Part shown: in pieces, positions 28,420 to 37,094 of the stretch
Position numbering within the stretch: the stretch's first letter is position 1
How the letters are laid out: every line of letters begins with the position of its first letter
From: Bordetella bronchialis
Lineage (GTDB): Bacteria > Pseudomonadota > Gammaproteobacteria > Burkholderiales > Burkholderiaceae_B
Length of the DNA: 64,000 nt
Direction of reading: 5' to 3'
NCBI RefSeq assembly: GCF_001676705.1
Contig: NZ_CP016170.1
Coordinates: forward strand, 2,542,001-2,606,000
The notes under the pieces: model-generated
What the model was told of the DNA's origin: nothing
Database searches by the model: none
The model's input: the letters and a program-made list of their open reading frames with translations, nothing else
Made by a program: the position numbers and the translations under genes

Positions 28420-31046
28420 AGATCACCCGCTTTTTCGCGGCGACCCATCGCGAGGTCATGCGCGAAGTGCGCATGGCCCTGGGGCCGGACGCATTGATTA
28501 TCTCCAGCCGCAGCATGGACGGCGGCGTGGAGGTCATGGCCACGGACCCCTCCGCCATCGACGACGAGGGCCGCATCGTGTTCCGCGAGCCGGAGCCAGC
28601 CGTGGCGGAAGTGCGCGCGGCGCAGGACGCGCCGGCCGCGGCGCCGCGCGCCGATGTGGCGCCTGCCGTGGAAGCGCCCGTCCACCCACCGCGATTCGCG
28701 GGCAACGGCCTGGCCGAACCCAGGATCGTCGATGCGCGCGCGGCCGAGCCGGCCCACGCGGAGGCCCGTATGCCGGCATTCACCGGCGCCACGCCGGCCG
28801 CCGCGCCGCGTGCGCCGGCCCCGCCGCCGCCGCCCGCGCCGGTCTATGGCCCGGCGGACCATACGTTCGCGCTGGTGGACGAGGAAAACACCCAGTACCA
28901 GGCCGCCGGCGCCGCGGTGCCCGACGCCAGCCAGGTAACGGAGGCGCTGAACGCCCTGCGCGGCGCGCTGGAAACCCGCATCGACGGCCTGATGTGGGGC
29001 AAGGGACTGAGCCGCGAGCCCGTGCCCACCACGCTGTTCCGCACCCTGATGGAGGCCGGCTTCAGCGCCAACCTGATCCGCGCCATGCTGACGCGCCTGC
29101 CGCCGCGCATGACCTTCGCGGCGGCCATGAACTGGGCGCGCAACGAGCTGATCAACCATCTGCCCGTCATGGGCGACGAAGACGAGTTGCTGGGCAACGG
29201 CGGCGTGTTCGCGCTGGTCGGGCCGACCGGGGTCGGCAAGACCACCACGCTGGCCAAGCTGGCGGCGCGCTGCGTGGCCCGCGTGGGCCGCGACCAGGTC
29301 GCGATGCTCACCACCGACAACTTCCGTATCGGCGCGCACGAGCAGTTGCAAATCTACGGCCGCCTGATGGGCGTGCCGACCCGTTCGGTGCGCGATGTCG
29401 CGCAGCTGCGCGAGACGCTGGCCGAACTGGGCGCGCGCAGGATTATCCTGATCGACACGACGGGCATCAGCCAGCGCGACCGGCACGTCGCCGAACAGGC
29501 CGCGATGCTTTGCGGCGCCGGCCGGCCGGTGCAGCGCCTGGTCGTGCTGAACGCGGCCAGCCAGGGCGACACGCTGGACGAGGTCGCGCACGCCTATCGC
29601 AACGGCGCCGACGAAGACGTGCGCGGCTGCATCATCACCAAGATCGACGAGGCCTCGCGCTACGCGGCGGCGCTGGACACCGCCATCCGGCACCGCCTTC
29701 CCATCCACTACGTGTCGCGCGGCCAGCGCGTGCCCGAGCACATGGAGGTTCCCACGGCCGCCGAGCTGGTCGATGGCGCCTTCGCCTGCCTGCGCCGGCC
29801 CGCGCTGTACACCCCCAGCGAGGCGGACCTGGCGGCGCTGTGGTCGGCCTCGCGCGAGGAGGCCGGCGGGCTGATCGGCATGGACCCCGTGCGGCGGCGC
29901 CAGCTGCTGGCCTCGGCCATGCTGCGTCCGCAGGGCGCCAGCGCGGAAACCGAGCAGGACATGGATGCGGCGCTGGCCTGGATCAATACCGATCCGGCTT
30001 GCGTGCAGGCGCGGGAGCTGTGGCGCGGGCTGGGCAGCCGGCCGCCGCTGGCCACGCCCGCCCTGGTGCGCATGCCCCTGGATATGGTGCGCGGGGAATT
30101 CTCCGCGACCTGCTCCCGGCACCTGCTGGTGCTGCACGGGCAGGTGGCCATGAGCGGGCAGGGCATGCCGGGCGGAACCTTGATGTCCTCGCTGCTGATG
30201 AGCGACCGCGGCGCGGCGCTGGCCGCGCCGGTGCAGCAACTGGCCCTGGAACACGGCACCGTCTCCAGTATCGACACCGGTGCGGCGCCCCACGCCAATG
30301 TGGGCGACGCCCTGGCCGCGCGGGCGGCATGGCTGCAGGGCGCCCTGAAGCCGCTGCCGGTGGTGCACCTGATCGCGGCCGGGACCGCGGCGCTATGGCA
30401 ATCCCTGTCCGCGCAGGGCATGGACTGGATGTCGCGCTGCACGGGCGCGCTGCGCGTGGTGCAGGATGAAAGTCCCACCATCCTGCAGGCGATCGGCAAG
30501 ACGCTGGGCTATGTGCCGGTGGGCGAGGCCGGCGACATGGTGGGCCTGAGCCATGTCGTGGGCGACGCCGTCGTGCCGCTGAGGCTCTGGGCCGCCGGCA
30601 CGGAGGTCACGCTGGCCGGACGCGGCGCCGACACGACGCCCGTGCGCGCCGTCTGCGCCAAACTGATCGATCCTTCCGGCCGTGTGGTCCAGCAGGTCTA
30701 TGGACTGACCAATGTGGGCGTGGCGCAGGCCGATGCCGCCACCATCGCGCGCTGGCTGGTCCTGCACGACCATGCCAAGGGGGCTTTCCGCTACATGGCC
30801 CATGCCTGGCAACCCCTGGCCGGCGCCGCCTCGGGCGACGACTCCACGCTGCGGCAGATGCTGATGGCCGGCCAGCTGGGCGCGGCCTGCTGGCAACTGG
30901 CCCATGCACCCTCGGCGTCCATCATGCGCAAACTGCTGCAGGGCTTGATGGGACCGGAACGCAAGCTTCCCGCCCGCCTGGTGCCGCCGGCGCTGCTGCG
31001 CTTCCTGGCCATGGTGGAAATGGCGGGCGAGGGCGGCGCGCCCTGA
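28416..31046 (+). CDS. flhF: SRP-type GTPase FlhF with long C-terminal extension
   Basis: Signal-recognition-particle family GTPase that helps place and assemble flagella. The N-terminal B domain (KITRFFAATHREVMREVRMALGPDALIISSR) leads through an Ala/Pro linker to the N and G domains. The P-loop LVGPTGVGKTTT is near residue 269, with TTDNFRIGAHEQL and LIDTTGIS following. The GTPase ends by about residue 470, yet the protein runs to 876. The last 400 residues resemble nothing I recognise. The usual partner flhG/fleN does not follow. Confidence 0.93.
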   Translation: MKITRFFAATHREVMREVRMALGPDALIISSRSMDGGVEVMATDPSAIDDEGRIVFREPEPAVAEVRAAQDAPAAAPRADVAPAVEAPVHPPRFAGNGLAEPRIVDARAAEPAHAEARMPAFTGATPAAAPRAPAPPPPPAPVYGPADHTFALVDEENTQYQAAGAAVPDASQVTEALNALRGALETRIDGLMWGKGLSREPVPTTLFRTLMEAGFSANLIRAMLTRLPPRMTFAAAMNWARNELINHLPVMGDEDELLGNGGVFALVGPTGVGKTTTLAKLAARCVARVGRDQVAMLTTDNFRIGAHEQLQIYGRLMGVPTRSVRDVAQLRETLAELGARRIILIDTTGISQRDRHVAEQAAMLCGAGRPVQRLVVLNAASQGDTLDEVAHAYRNGADEDVRGCIITKIDEASRYAAALDTAIRHRLPIHYVSRGQRVPEHMEVPTAAELVDGAFACLRRPALYTPSEADLAALWSASREEAGGLIGMDPVRRRQLLASAMLRPQGASAETEQDMDAALAWINTDPACVQARELWRGLGSRPPLATPALVRMPLDMVRGEFSATCSRHLLVLHGQVAMSGQGMPGGTLMSSLLMSDRGAALAAPVQQLALEHGTVSSIDTGAAPHANVGDALAARAAWLQGALKPLPVVHLIAAGTAALWQSLSAQGMDWMSRCTGALRVVQDESPTILQAIGKTLGYVPVGEAGDMVGLSHVVGDAVVPLRLWAAGTEVTLAGRGADTTPVRAVCAKLIDPSGRVVQQVYGLTNVGVAQADAATIARWLVLHDHAKGAFRYMAHAWQPLAGAASGDDSTLRQMLMAGQLGAACWQLAHAPSASIMRKLLQGLMGPERKLPARLVPPALLRFLAMVEMAGEGGAP

Positions 31047-31072
31047 CCGGCGCACCGACGCATGGAAAGAAG

Positions 31073-31093
31073 AGGCCGGCATACGCCGGCCTT
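31073..31093 (+). terminator. Hairpin after flhF, copy 1 of a duplicated terminator
   Basis: AGGCCGGC-ata-CGCCGGCCT with TTGTT after it on the plus strand, 27 bases after the flhF stop. The identical sequence recurs at 31966, so the two copies bracket the mqsRA module. Confidence 0.7.
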
Positions 31094-31129
31094 GTTCACA
31101 TTCGGCTGTTGTGCCGCGCGTGGCGGTTG

Positions 31130-31537
31130 CTACGCTGCTTTCACTTCATCAAGAAGTTCAGGGTGCTTGTCCAATACCTTCAGTAACTTGACGAGTGAAA
31201 GAGGCGGCTTCGATTTTCCATTCTCGTAGCGGGAGAAGGCATTGACGCCCCCGCCGAAAATCTCCCCCGCTTCGCGTTGATCCAGCGCCAGCTTTCTGCG
31301 CACCATCAAAATGAAATCTGGATCGACGATGGATGAGTTGACCTGTTTGTTGAATGTCAGCATTGCAGTGCTGACACGGGCGGATTCCGCTTGTTCAAGG
31401 ATGGACTCGCCGCATGCGGGACAGTATTCGCCGGCCACTGCGGGAATTATGGTGGACTCGCTCTTGTAGGTATAGGGCAGATCGCGCACGTCCGGTCGGA
31501 GTTCGGCCGCCCCGCATGTTGGGCATCTCATCATCAA
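31130..31537 (-). CDS. mqsA: Antitoxin MqsA
   Basis: Zinc- and DNA-binding antitoxin that neutralises MqsR and represses its own operon. The N-terminal zinc domain shows MRCPTCGAAEL and EYCPACGESI. The C-terminal HTH domain shows KLALDQREAGEIFGGGVNAFSRYENGK and KLLKVLDKHPELL, matching E. coli MqsA closely. 135 residues. The start overlaps the mqsR stop by four bases. Toxin-first order is typical of mqsRA. Confidence 0.95.
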   Translation of the reverse strand: MMMRCPTCGAAELRPDVRDLPYTYKSESTIIPAVAGEYCPACGESILEQAESARVSTAMLTFNKQVNSSIVDPDFILMVRRKLALDQREAGEIFGGGVNAFSRYENGKSKPPLSLVKLLKVLDKHPELLDEVKAA

Positions 31538-31830
31538 AGCTCCTTGAAAGAGACGATCAGGACCTTGTCGATCACCGTCAGCTTCAGGTATATGTCGCCC
31601 ATGTTGGTTGACGGGCGATAGACGTCTTGCCAGACTTTATGGTCTGCATAGGTCGTCATGCTTTTGTGAAAGTCGGATGGCGATAGCCTCATGACGATAT
31701 CCAGCATTCCCGAGAAATCCAGTCCCAGGGCCGCTGCTCCAGACAAGGCGGTAGCGGTACAGCGCACCTGGCCGGTTTGGACCATGGACTTGACTACGGC
31801 CAACCGGCAATGAGGGGTTCGTTTCTCCAT
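31534..31830 (-). CDS. mqsR: mRNA interferase toxin MqsR
   Basis: RelE-fold ribonuclease that cuts mRNA, preferring GCU in E. coli. 98 residues, matching E. coli MqsR over its full length: MEKRTPHCRLAVVKSMV, LGLDFSGM, the block DFHKSMTTYADHKVWQDVY and the C-terminal VLIVSFKE. The gene appears intact. The MqsA operator lies directly upstream. It is a stress-related module embedded among flagellar genes. Confidence 0.95.
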   Translation of the reverse strand: MEKRTPHCRLAVVKSMVQTGQVRCTATALSGAAALGLDFSGMLDIVMRLSPSDFHKSMTTYADHKVWQDVYRPSTNMGDIYLKLTVIDKVLIVSFKEL

Positions 31831-31836
31831 CGGATA

Positions 31837-31853
31837 TTAACCTGATAGGTTAA
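31837..31853. promoter_or_regulatory. MqsA operator palindrome
   Basis: A perfect inverted repeat, TTAACCT-gat-AGGTTAA, 7 bases upstream of the mqsR start. It contains the AACCT-N3-AGGTT core known for MqsA binding, so it is very probably the autoregulatory site. Confidence 0.88.
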
Positions 31854-31965
31854 TTCTCAGCAAGTGTCAAGCGCGCTGAGAAGGTAGCGGACCGCTGTGT
31901 TCACAGGGCCGTTCCTATGGTTCCGATGGGTCGCGTTTAAAGGAATGCCCTATCGCGTAAACAAA

Positions 31966-31986
31966 AGGCCGGCATACGCCGGCCTT
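31966..31986 (-). terminator. Hairpin after flgN, copy 2 of the duplicated terminator
   Basis: Same hairpin as at 31073. Read on the minus strand, the stem is followed by TTTTGTTT, a good intrinsic terminator for the leftward flgA-flgM-flgN genes. Confidence 0.82.
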
Positions 31987-32010
31987 TCCGCATCTGGGCA
32001 CCCGCCTGGT

Positions 32011-32478
32011 TCAGGTCGCCACGATGGTCTTGCCCGTGTTGCCTTGCCGTGCGCGGCCGTTGGCCTCGTACAGGTTGGATCGCTTGGTCAGGGCCTGCAG
32101 CGCGTCCAGGGCTTCCTCGGTATAGCGCAAATGCATGTCGATCAGCGCGCCGTTGCGGTCGTTGATGCCGGCGGCGGCCGCGCAGCGGTCCAGCAGCTGG
32201 CGCCAGATGCCGGCGATCTCGGGGTATTGCTCGGCGGCCTGGGTGGTGCCGGCGTGGCCGGGGCCGAAGCCCAGTTCCTCCAGCAGGCTGTCGCGGCGCG
32301 CGCTCAGTTCATGCAGGCGCGCGGCGATGCCGTTCTTCGATTCCGTGATGGCGTTCAAGGCATTGAAGGACTGGCGCTCGGTCAGGGCTACGGTCTCGGA
32401 GCCCAGCAATTCGGTGAATTCGACAACCAGCGCATCTTCTTCCAGCAGGCATTCTTGGAGTTTTTCCGTGGCGTTCAT
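32011..32478 (-). CDS. flgN: Flagellar export chaperone FlgN
   Basis: Cytoplasmic chaperone for the hook-filament junction proteins FlgK and FlgL. A helical protein of 155 residues from the ATG at 32478 (MNATEKLQECLLEEDALVVEF), with the FlgN features ALTERQSFNALNAITESKN and the C-terminal YTEEALDALQAL. A longer frame to 32568 lacks homology. It lies directly after flgM, as is usual in proteobacteria. Confidence 0.9.
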   Translation of the reverse strand: MNATEKLQECLLEEDALVVEFTELLGSETVALTERQSFNALNAITESKNGIAARLHELSARRDSLLEELGFGPGHAGTTQAAEQYPEIAGIWRQLLDRCAAAAGINDRNGALIDMHLRYTEEALDALQALTKRSNLYEANGRARQGNTGKTIVAT

Positions 32479-32580
32479 GGCGTCAGAAGAGAGGGTTACG
32501 CGAGGGATACTGCGGCGGATGCTGCAAGGGAGATCGCCCCGGCGCCATGCGCCACGGGCGGGAGGCAAGCGAATGGACGG

Positions 32581-32874
32581 CTACTTCAGCAATTCCTTGG
32601 CGCTTGCGATCAAGCCGTCGGCGATCTTGGTCGGGTCGATCTTCAGTTGGCCGGCGGCGATGGCGTCGCGTATGGCCTGCACCTTGGCGGTGTCGATGTC
32701 GCCGGCGCCGCTTTGCAGGTCGATCAGCTTGCGCGACATCGGGCTCAGGTCCACCTGGGCGCTGCTCGATCCGCCACCGGCGACGCCGCCATAGGCCTGG
32801 CCGATCGCGGTGCGCGTGCTGGCGGTCTCGGTGGCGGTCGTCGAGGGACGGGCGGTCGAGGAATTGATCTTCAC
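32581..32874 (-). CDS. flgM: Anti-sigma-28 factor FlgM
   Basis: Binds and inhibits FliA until exported through the completed hook. 97 residues. The N-terminal half is disordered and rich in Ser, Thr and Gly. The C-terminal sigma-binding helices are visible at SPMSRKLIDLQ, DIDTAKVQAIRDAIAAGQLKID and IADGLIASAKELL. It has its own FliA-type promoter, which completes the FliA-FlgM feedback loop. Confidence 0.95.
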   Translation of the reverse strand: MKINSSTARPSTTATETASTRTAIGQAYGGVAGGGSSSAQVDLSPMSRKLIDLQSGAGDIDTAKVQAIRDAIAAGQLKIDPTKIADGLIASAKELLK

Positions 32875-32935
32875 AGTCCAAATCCCGCGGAACGGGCTCC
32901 TGGGTATACAGGCCGAAGCGCCTGCCTATGTCTCT

Positions 32936-32962
32936 GTAACGGCAGGCCGGCGTCGAACTTTA
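32936..32962 (-). promoter_or_regulatory. FliA (sigma-28) promoter of flgM
   Basis: TAAA-N15-GCCGTTAC on the minus strand, about 60 bases upstream of the flgM start. The -35 and -10 elements equal those at fliC, and much of the spacer (ACGCCGGC) is shared too. Confidence 0.85.
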
Positions 32963-33066
32963 GGGAGGCTGCGGCCAGTTTATCCGGCCTGGAACTTCCC
33001 CCTAAAACCCGGCATCGCCGGCCATCGTCAATGCAATTATTTAGCATTGTGTCAGGAATCCGCCGG

Positions 33067-33780
33067 CTAGAGCGGCACCTCGACGTTGCCCTGGGGTTGC
33101 AGCACGCCGCTGACGATCTGCCCGGACGCGGTCTTGACCTCCACCGTGGAACCCGGCGTGGCGTTCTGCATGACCTGGCCCTCGCTGCTGACCACGAAGC
33201 CGGCGCCGCGCGCCGTGATGCGCACCGTCTGCCCGCGCTGTACCGACCCGGCGCTGCGCAGGCTGCTGGCCCGGATGGGCTGCCCCATGCCGATGCGGTA
33301 GCCCACCGTCATGCCGACGACGCTCTGCGGATCCGTGATGGCGCCCGGGGGCAGGTTGATCAGGTCGCCGTCGCGCGGGGCCAGGTCCTCCGGCCGCAGG
33401 GTTTCGCCGGCATTGAGGGGCCGCGCCGCCACGAAATATTGCCCGGGCAGGCTGACGGTGGCCTGGACGTAGACGCTCCAGGGCCTGGGCGACGTGCAGC
33501 GCACGCCGACGCTCATGCGGGCGCGCGGCCGGGTCGGGCCGGTCATGTACGGCGTCAGGGCATCGCAGGTGGGCAGGCGATCGGTATGGACTTCGTCCAT
33601 GCGGACGCTGGGCTGGGCGGGCAGGGAAGACAGCTGCTGCAGCAGATAGTCCTGGGCGATCTGCTGCACCGCCGCGGGGTCCTGCGGACGGTCGAGCGCC
33701 TGGGCGCGCGCGGCGCCGGCCAGGCCGCCCTGTGCGGCCAGCGCCAGGGCAAGGAGGAAAACGCGTCCGTTCATGGGCAT
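33067..33780 (-). CDS. flgA: Flagellar P-ring chaperone FlgA
   Basis: Periplasmic protein needed to assemble the P-ring around the rod. A Sec signal peptide (RVFLLALALAAQGGLAGAARAQA) is followed by the SAF-type C-terminal domain: VAARPLNAGETLRPEDLAP, GMTVGYRIGMGQPIRASSL, GQTVRITARGAGFVVSSEG and SGVLQPQGNVEV. The start is taken at 33780; 33774 and 33798 are also possible, and no strong ribosome site decides. It is divergent from flgB. Confidence 0.92.
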   Translation of the reverse strand: MPMNGRVFLLALALAAQGGLAGAARAQALDRPQDPAAVQQIAQDYLLQQLSSLPAQPSVRMDEVHTDRLPTCDALTPYMTGPTRPRARMSVGVRCTSPRPWSVYVQATVSLPGQYFVAARPLNAGETLRPEDLAPRDGDLINLPPGAITDPQSVVGMTVGYRIGMGQPIRASSLRSAGSVQRGQTVRITARGAGFVVSSEGQVMQNATPGSTVEVKTASGQIVSGVLQPQGNVEVPL

Positions 33781-34020
33781 CCCGGGGCGGACCGCCATGG
33801 GGCCGCCTGTTGGTACTGGAGAAAAGCGTCGCCGGCCGCATCCGGGGGCGCCGGGCCGGCATGGGCCCTGGCACGCGGAAAGACTCAGCGTCCAGGGAAT
33901 TGTAGAAGCCCGGCCGCGCGAGCAATACCCGAATTGGCGGACGAATAGTCGGTTATTTGGATGATTGTGCGGCGGCGGGCCCACCTATGATTCCTTCCGT
34001 GCCGAAAGGCTTGCCCGCGT

Positions 34021-34050
34021 AGCGCCGTCCCGCAAGGGGCGGGCGCTTTT
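34021..34050 (+). terminator. Terminator-like hairpin in the flgB leader region
   Basis: AGCGCC and flanking bases pair imperfectly with GGCGCT around a GCAA loop, followed by TTTT, about 90 bases upstream of flgB in the flgA-flgB divergent gap. It could end stray transcription or attenuate the flgB operon if the promoter lies upstream of it. Confidence 0.5.
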
Positions 34051-34137
34051 CGCCATGGGGCAGCCCGTACGCGCCGGCCCGGCATCCGCCGGGCTGGATG
34101 GCCGCATGGCCGCCGCACCAGCAGGGACGCGACCCGG

Positions 34138-34545
34138 ATGATAGACCGCCTCAGCCAGGATCTAGGCTTTTTCCAGCAATCGCTGGGACTGCGCGCGCAG
34201 CGCCAGGAAGTGCTGTCGGCCAACATCGCCAATGCCGACACGCCCAACTACAAGGCGCGGGATTTCGACTTCCGCTCGGCCCTGGAAAGCGCGATGGGCG
34301 CCAACATGAACCTGCCGGCGGTCAACCTGACGCTGACCTCGGCCCGGCACATCCCGGCGCAAGGCCCGACCCAGCCGACCGTGGACCTGCTGTACCGCAA
34401 TCCCTACCAGGCCAGCCTGGATGGCAACACGGTCGATATGGACGGCGAGCGGGTGCGCTTCGCCGACAACACGCTGCACTACCAGAGCACTTCCACCGTC
34501 CTGACCGCCAAGATCAAGGACATGCTGCTGGCCATTTCCGAATAA
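34138..34545 (+). CDS. flgB: Flagellar proximal rod protein FlgB
   Basis: Rod subunit nearest the MS ring. 135 residues with the rod/hook N-terminal motif RQEVLSANIANADTPNYKARDFDF. First gene of the flgBCDEFGHIJKL operon, which runs unbroken to 44794. Upstream is the divergent flgA and a terminator-like hairpin. Exported by the flagellar type III system without a Sec signal. Confidence 0.96.
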   Translation: MIDRLSQDLGFFQQSLGLRAQRQEVLSANIANADTPNYKARDFDFRSALESAMGANMNLPAVNLTLTSARHIPAQGPTQPTVDLLYRNPYQASLDGNTVDMDGERVRFADNTLHYQSTSTVLTAKIKDMLLAISE

Positions 34546-34564
34546 CGCAAACACAGGATAGACC

Positions 34565-34981
34565 ATGGGTTTGTTGAGCATTTTCGATATCGCCGGTTCG
34601 GCGCTGACCGCGCAGTCGCAGCGGATGAACGTGGCCGCGAGCAACCTGGCCAACGCCGACAGCGCCGTCGGGCCGGACGGCCAGCCCTACCGGGCGCGCC
34701 AGGTGGTGTTCCAGGTGAATCCCTCGCAGGGCCAGGCCACCGGCGCGGAAATCGGCGGCGTGCGCGTGGCCGGGGTCGTCCAGAGCGATGCCCCCATGAA
34801 GCGCCTGTACGACCCGACCAATCCGCTGGCCGACAACCAGGGCTACGTCACCATGCCCAACGTCGACCCGGTGGCCGAAACGGTGAACATGATTTCGGCG
34901 TCGCGCTCCTACCAGGCCAACGTCGAAGTCCTGAACACCGCCAAGGCCCTGATGCAGAAAACCTTGACGATAGGCCAATAG
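34565..34981 (+). CDS. flgC: Flagellar proximal rod protein FlgC
   Basis: Rod subunit of 138 residues. The N-terminal rod motif ([18 protein letters not shown]) and the C-terminal helix ([23 protein letters not shown]) are standard. It follows flgB after 19 bases. Confidence 0.96.
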   Translation: MGLLSIFDIAGSALTAQSQRMNVAASNLANADSAVGPDGQPYRARQVVFQVNPSQGQATGAEIGGVRVAGVVQSDAPMKRLYDPTNPLADNQGYVTMPNVDPVAETVNMISASRSYQANVEVLNTAKALMQKTLTIGQ

Positions 34982-35031
34982 CCTAGCAGGCCGCCGCCCG
35001 ATGGCGGCTTCCCTGGACCCCGGAGTCTTGC

Positions 35032-35730
35032 ATGACCACCACCAGTACCGTCAACAATAACAGCACGACCAACAACGCCACCGGCAGCGGATCGTCGAAC
35101 GCCGCGGGCAGCGCCCAATCGCTGCAGGACCAGTTCCTGACCCTGCTCGTCGCGCAGATGAACAACCAGGATCCGCTCAACCCGATGGACAACTACCAGT
35201 TGACCTCGCAGTTGGCGCAGATCTCCACCGTGCAGGGCGTGCAGGACCTGAAGACGGTGCTGCAGACCATCAGCAGCCAGGTCGACCTGGGCCAGTCCAT
35301 GGACGCCGTGTCGATGATCGGCAAGCAGGTGCTCTTCCCCGGGGACTCGATGAAGGTCGATACCGACGCCTCCGGTAACCGCGTCCTGACACCCATCGGT
35401 ATCGACGTGCAGTCGGACGCGCACAACGTGTCGATGAAGATACTGGACAACACCGGCCGCGTGGTGCGCACCATGAACCTGGGCGCGCAGGACGCGGGCA
35501 TCATCACGCCGACCTGGGACGGCAAGGACGACAGCGGCAATGTCATGCCGGACGGCAAGTACACCTTCACGGTGGCGGCGACCGACCAGAATGGCAATGC
35601 CGTCACGGCCGAGGCGCTGACCTACGGCCAGGTCGGCGGCGTTTCGTACGGGACGCAGGGCGTGCGGCTGGACCTGGGCCTGGCCGGCCAGGTCAGCATG
35701 CTGGATGTGCGCAAGGTTTTGGCTTCCTGA
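35032..35730 (+). CDS. flgD: Hook-capping protein FlgD
   Basis: Scaffold cap that guides FlgE polymerisation and is lost when the hook is done. 232 residues. The N-terminal export region with the FlgD signature QDQFLTLLVAQMNNQDPLNPMDN precedes a tudor-like domain and an FlgD Ig-like domain (AGIITPTWDGKDDSGNVMPDGKYTF). It directly precedes flgE. Confidence 0.96.
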   Translation: MTTTSTVNNNSTTNNATGSGSSNAAGSAQSLQDQFLTLLVAQMNNQDPLNPMDNYQLTSQLAQISTVQGVQDLKTVLQTISSQVDLGQSMDAVSMIGKQVLFPGDSMKVDTDASGNRVLTPIGIDVQSDAHNVSMKILDNTGRVVRTMNLGAQDAGIITPTWDGKDDSGNVMPDGKYTFTVAATDQNGNAVTAEALTYGQVGGVSYGTQGVRLDLGLAGQVSMLDVRKVLAS

Positions 35731-35805
35731 TAGACAAGGGCGGCCGGGCCGCCCAGTTGCCGGTCTTCCGGCTTCCATCAACTTTCTGAACAAGCGAGAG
35801 AACGC

Positions 35806-37056
35806 ATGGGTTTCGGACAAGGACTTAGCGGCCTGGATGCCGCGTCGCAGAATCTGGACGTAATCGGCAACAACATCGCCAACGCGAACACCGTCGGTTT
35901 CAAGGCGGCCTCGGCGACCTTCGCCGACATCTACGCCACCTCGCGCGTCGGCCTGGGTGTGAAAGTCGCCTCCATCGACCAGCGCTTCACGGTGGGCAAC
36001 GTGACCGCCACGGGCGGCCAGTACGACCTGGCCATCGACGGCGCCAACGGCTTCTTCCGGCTGGTCGACGCCAGCGGCGCGATCTCGTATACGCGCAATG
36101 GCCAGTTCGGCATCGACAAGAACAACAACATCGTGAACGCCGCCGGCCAGCAGCTGACCGGCTATGGCCCCGGCGGGGTGGGTACCGCGCCGGTGCCGCT
36201 GACGCTGCCGACCGCGAACATCCCGCCGGCCGCGACCTCGCGTTCCGGCTTCACGGCCAACCTGAACGCGAACGCCACCGTCATTCCCACGACGACGGCC
36301 TTCGATCCGACCAATACCGCGACGTACACGGATTCGCAGCCGATGACGGTGTACGACTCGCTGGGCAACTCGCACCAGCTGACCACGTACTTCGTCAAGC
36401 GTCCCGGCGTGGCGGGCCCCCCGTCGCAGAGCGTCTATGACGTGTACTACACGCTGGATGGCGCGGCCATGGCGCCCACCACGGCGACGGCCGCCACCCC
36501 GCCGGTCTGGGGCGGCGCCACCCAGATGACCTTCGACGACTCCGGCCGCCTGACCAGCACGCCGACGGTCAACCTGTCGTTCGCCACCCCGGGCGGCACC
36601 GGCTCGCCCGCGGCGGCGCTGGCCATCACGATGGACTACACCGGCAGCACGCAGTTCGGCGGCGATTTCTCCGCCGACTTCACGCCGGACGGCAATACCA
36701 CCGGCCAGTTCACCAATATCAGCTTCGGCAAGGACGGCAGCATCATCGCCAACTACACCAACGGCAAGACGCAGACCGTCGGCACGGTGGCCCTGGCCAA
36801 CTTCAACAACGTCAACGGCCTGCAGCCGATCGGCGACAACAACTGGAGCGAAACCTCCGAGTCGGGCCAGGCGGTGCTGGGCCAGCCGGGCACCAACGGC
36901 CTGGCCACCCTGCAGGGCCAGGCGGTGGAGGCATCCAACGTCAACCTGAGCACCGAGCTGGTGAACATGATCGTGGCCCAGCGTACCTACCAGGCCAACA
37001 CCAACACGATCAAGACCCAGGACCAGGTACTGCAATCCCTGTTGTCCATCCAGTAA
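35806..37056 (+). CDS. flgE: Flagellar hook protein FlgE
   Basis: Main hook subunit, 416 residues. It has the N-terminal motif MGFGQGLSGLDAASQNLDVIGNNIANANTVGFK, a variable central part, and the C-terminal helix (VNLSTELVNMIVAQRTYQANTNTIKTQDQVLQ) shared by axial proteins. It lies between the cap gene flgD and the rod genes flgF and flgG. Confidence 0.97.
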   Translation: MGFGQGLSGLDAASQNLDVIGNNIANANTVGFKAASATFADIYATSRVGLGVKVASIDQRFTVGNVTATGGQYDLAIDGANGFFRLVDASGAISYTRNGQFGIDKNNNIVNAAGQQLTGYGPGGVGTAPVPLTLPTANIPPAATSRSGFTANLNANATVIPTTTAFDPTNTATYTDSQPMTVYDSLGNSHQLTTYFVKRPGVAGPPSQSVYDVYYTLDGAAMAPTTATAATPPVWGGATQMTFDDSGRLTSTPTVNLSFATPGGTGSPAAALAITMDYTGSTQFGGDFSADFTPDGNTTGQFTNISFGKDGSIIANYTNGKTQTVGTVALANFNNVNGLQPIGDNNWSETSESGQAVLGQPGTNGLATLQGQAVEASNVNLSTELVNMIVAQRTYQANTNTIKTQDQVLQSLLSIQ

Positions 37057-37094
37057 ACGCGACGGTAAGCGGAACCCAGGCAGGATAAGCGCGC

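Noticed and set aside
31073..31986. Paired hairpins as attachment sites or insertion-sequence ends
   Set aside because: Each is a terminator at a gene end, the same in both orientations, with no integrase or transposase between them.
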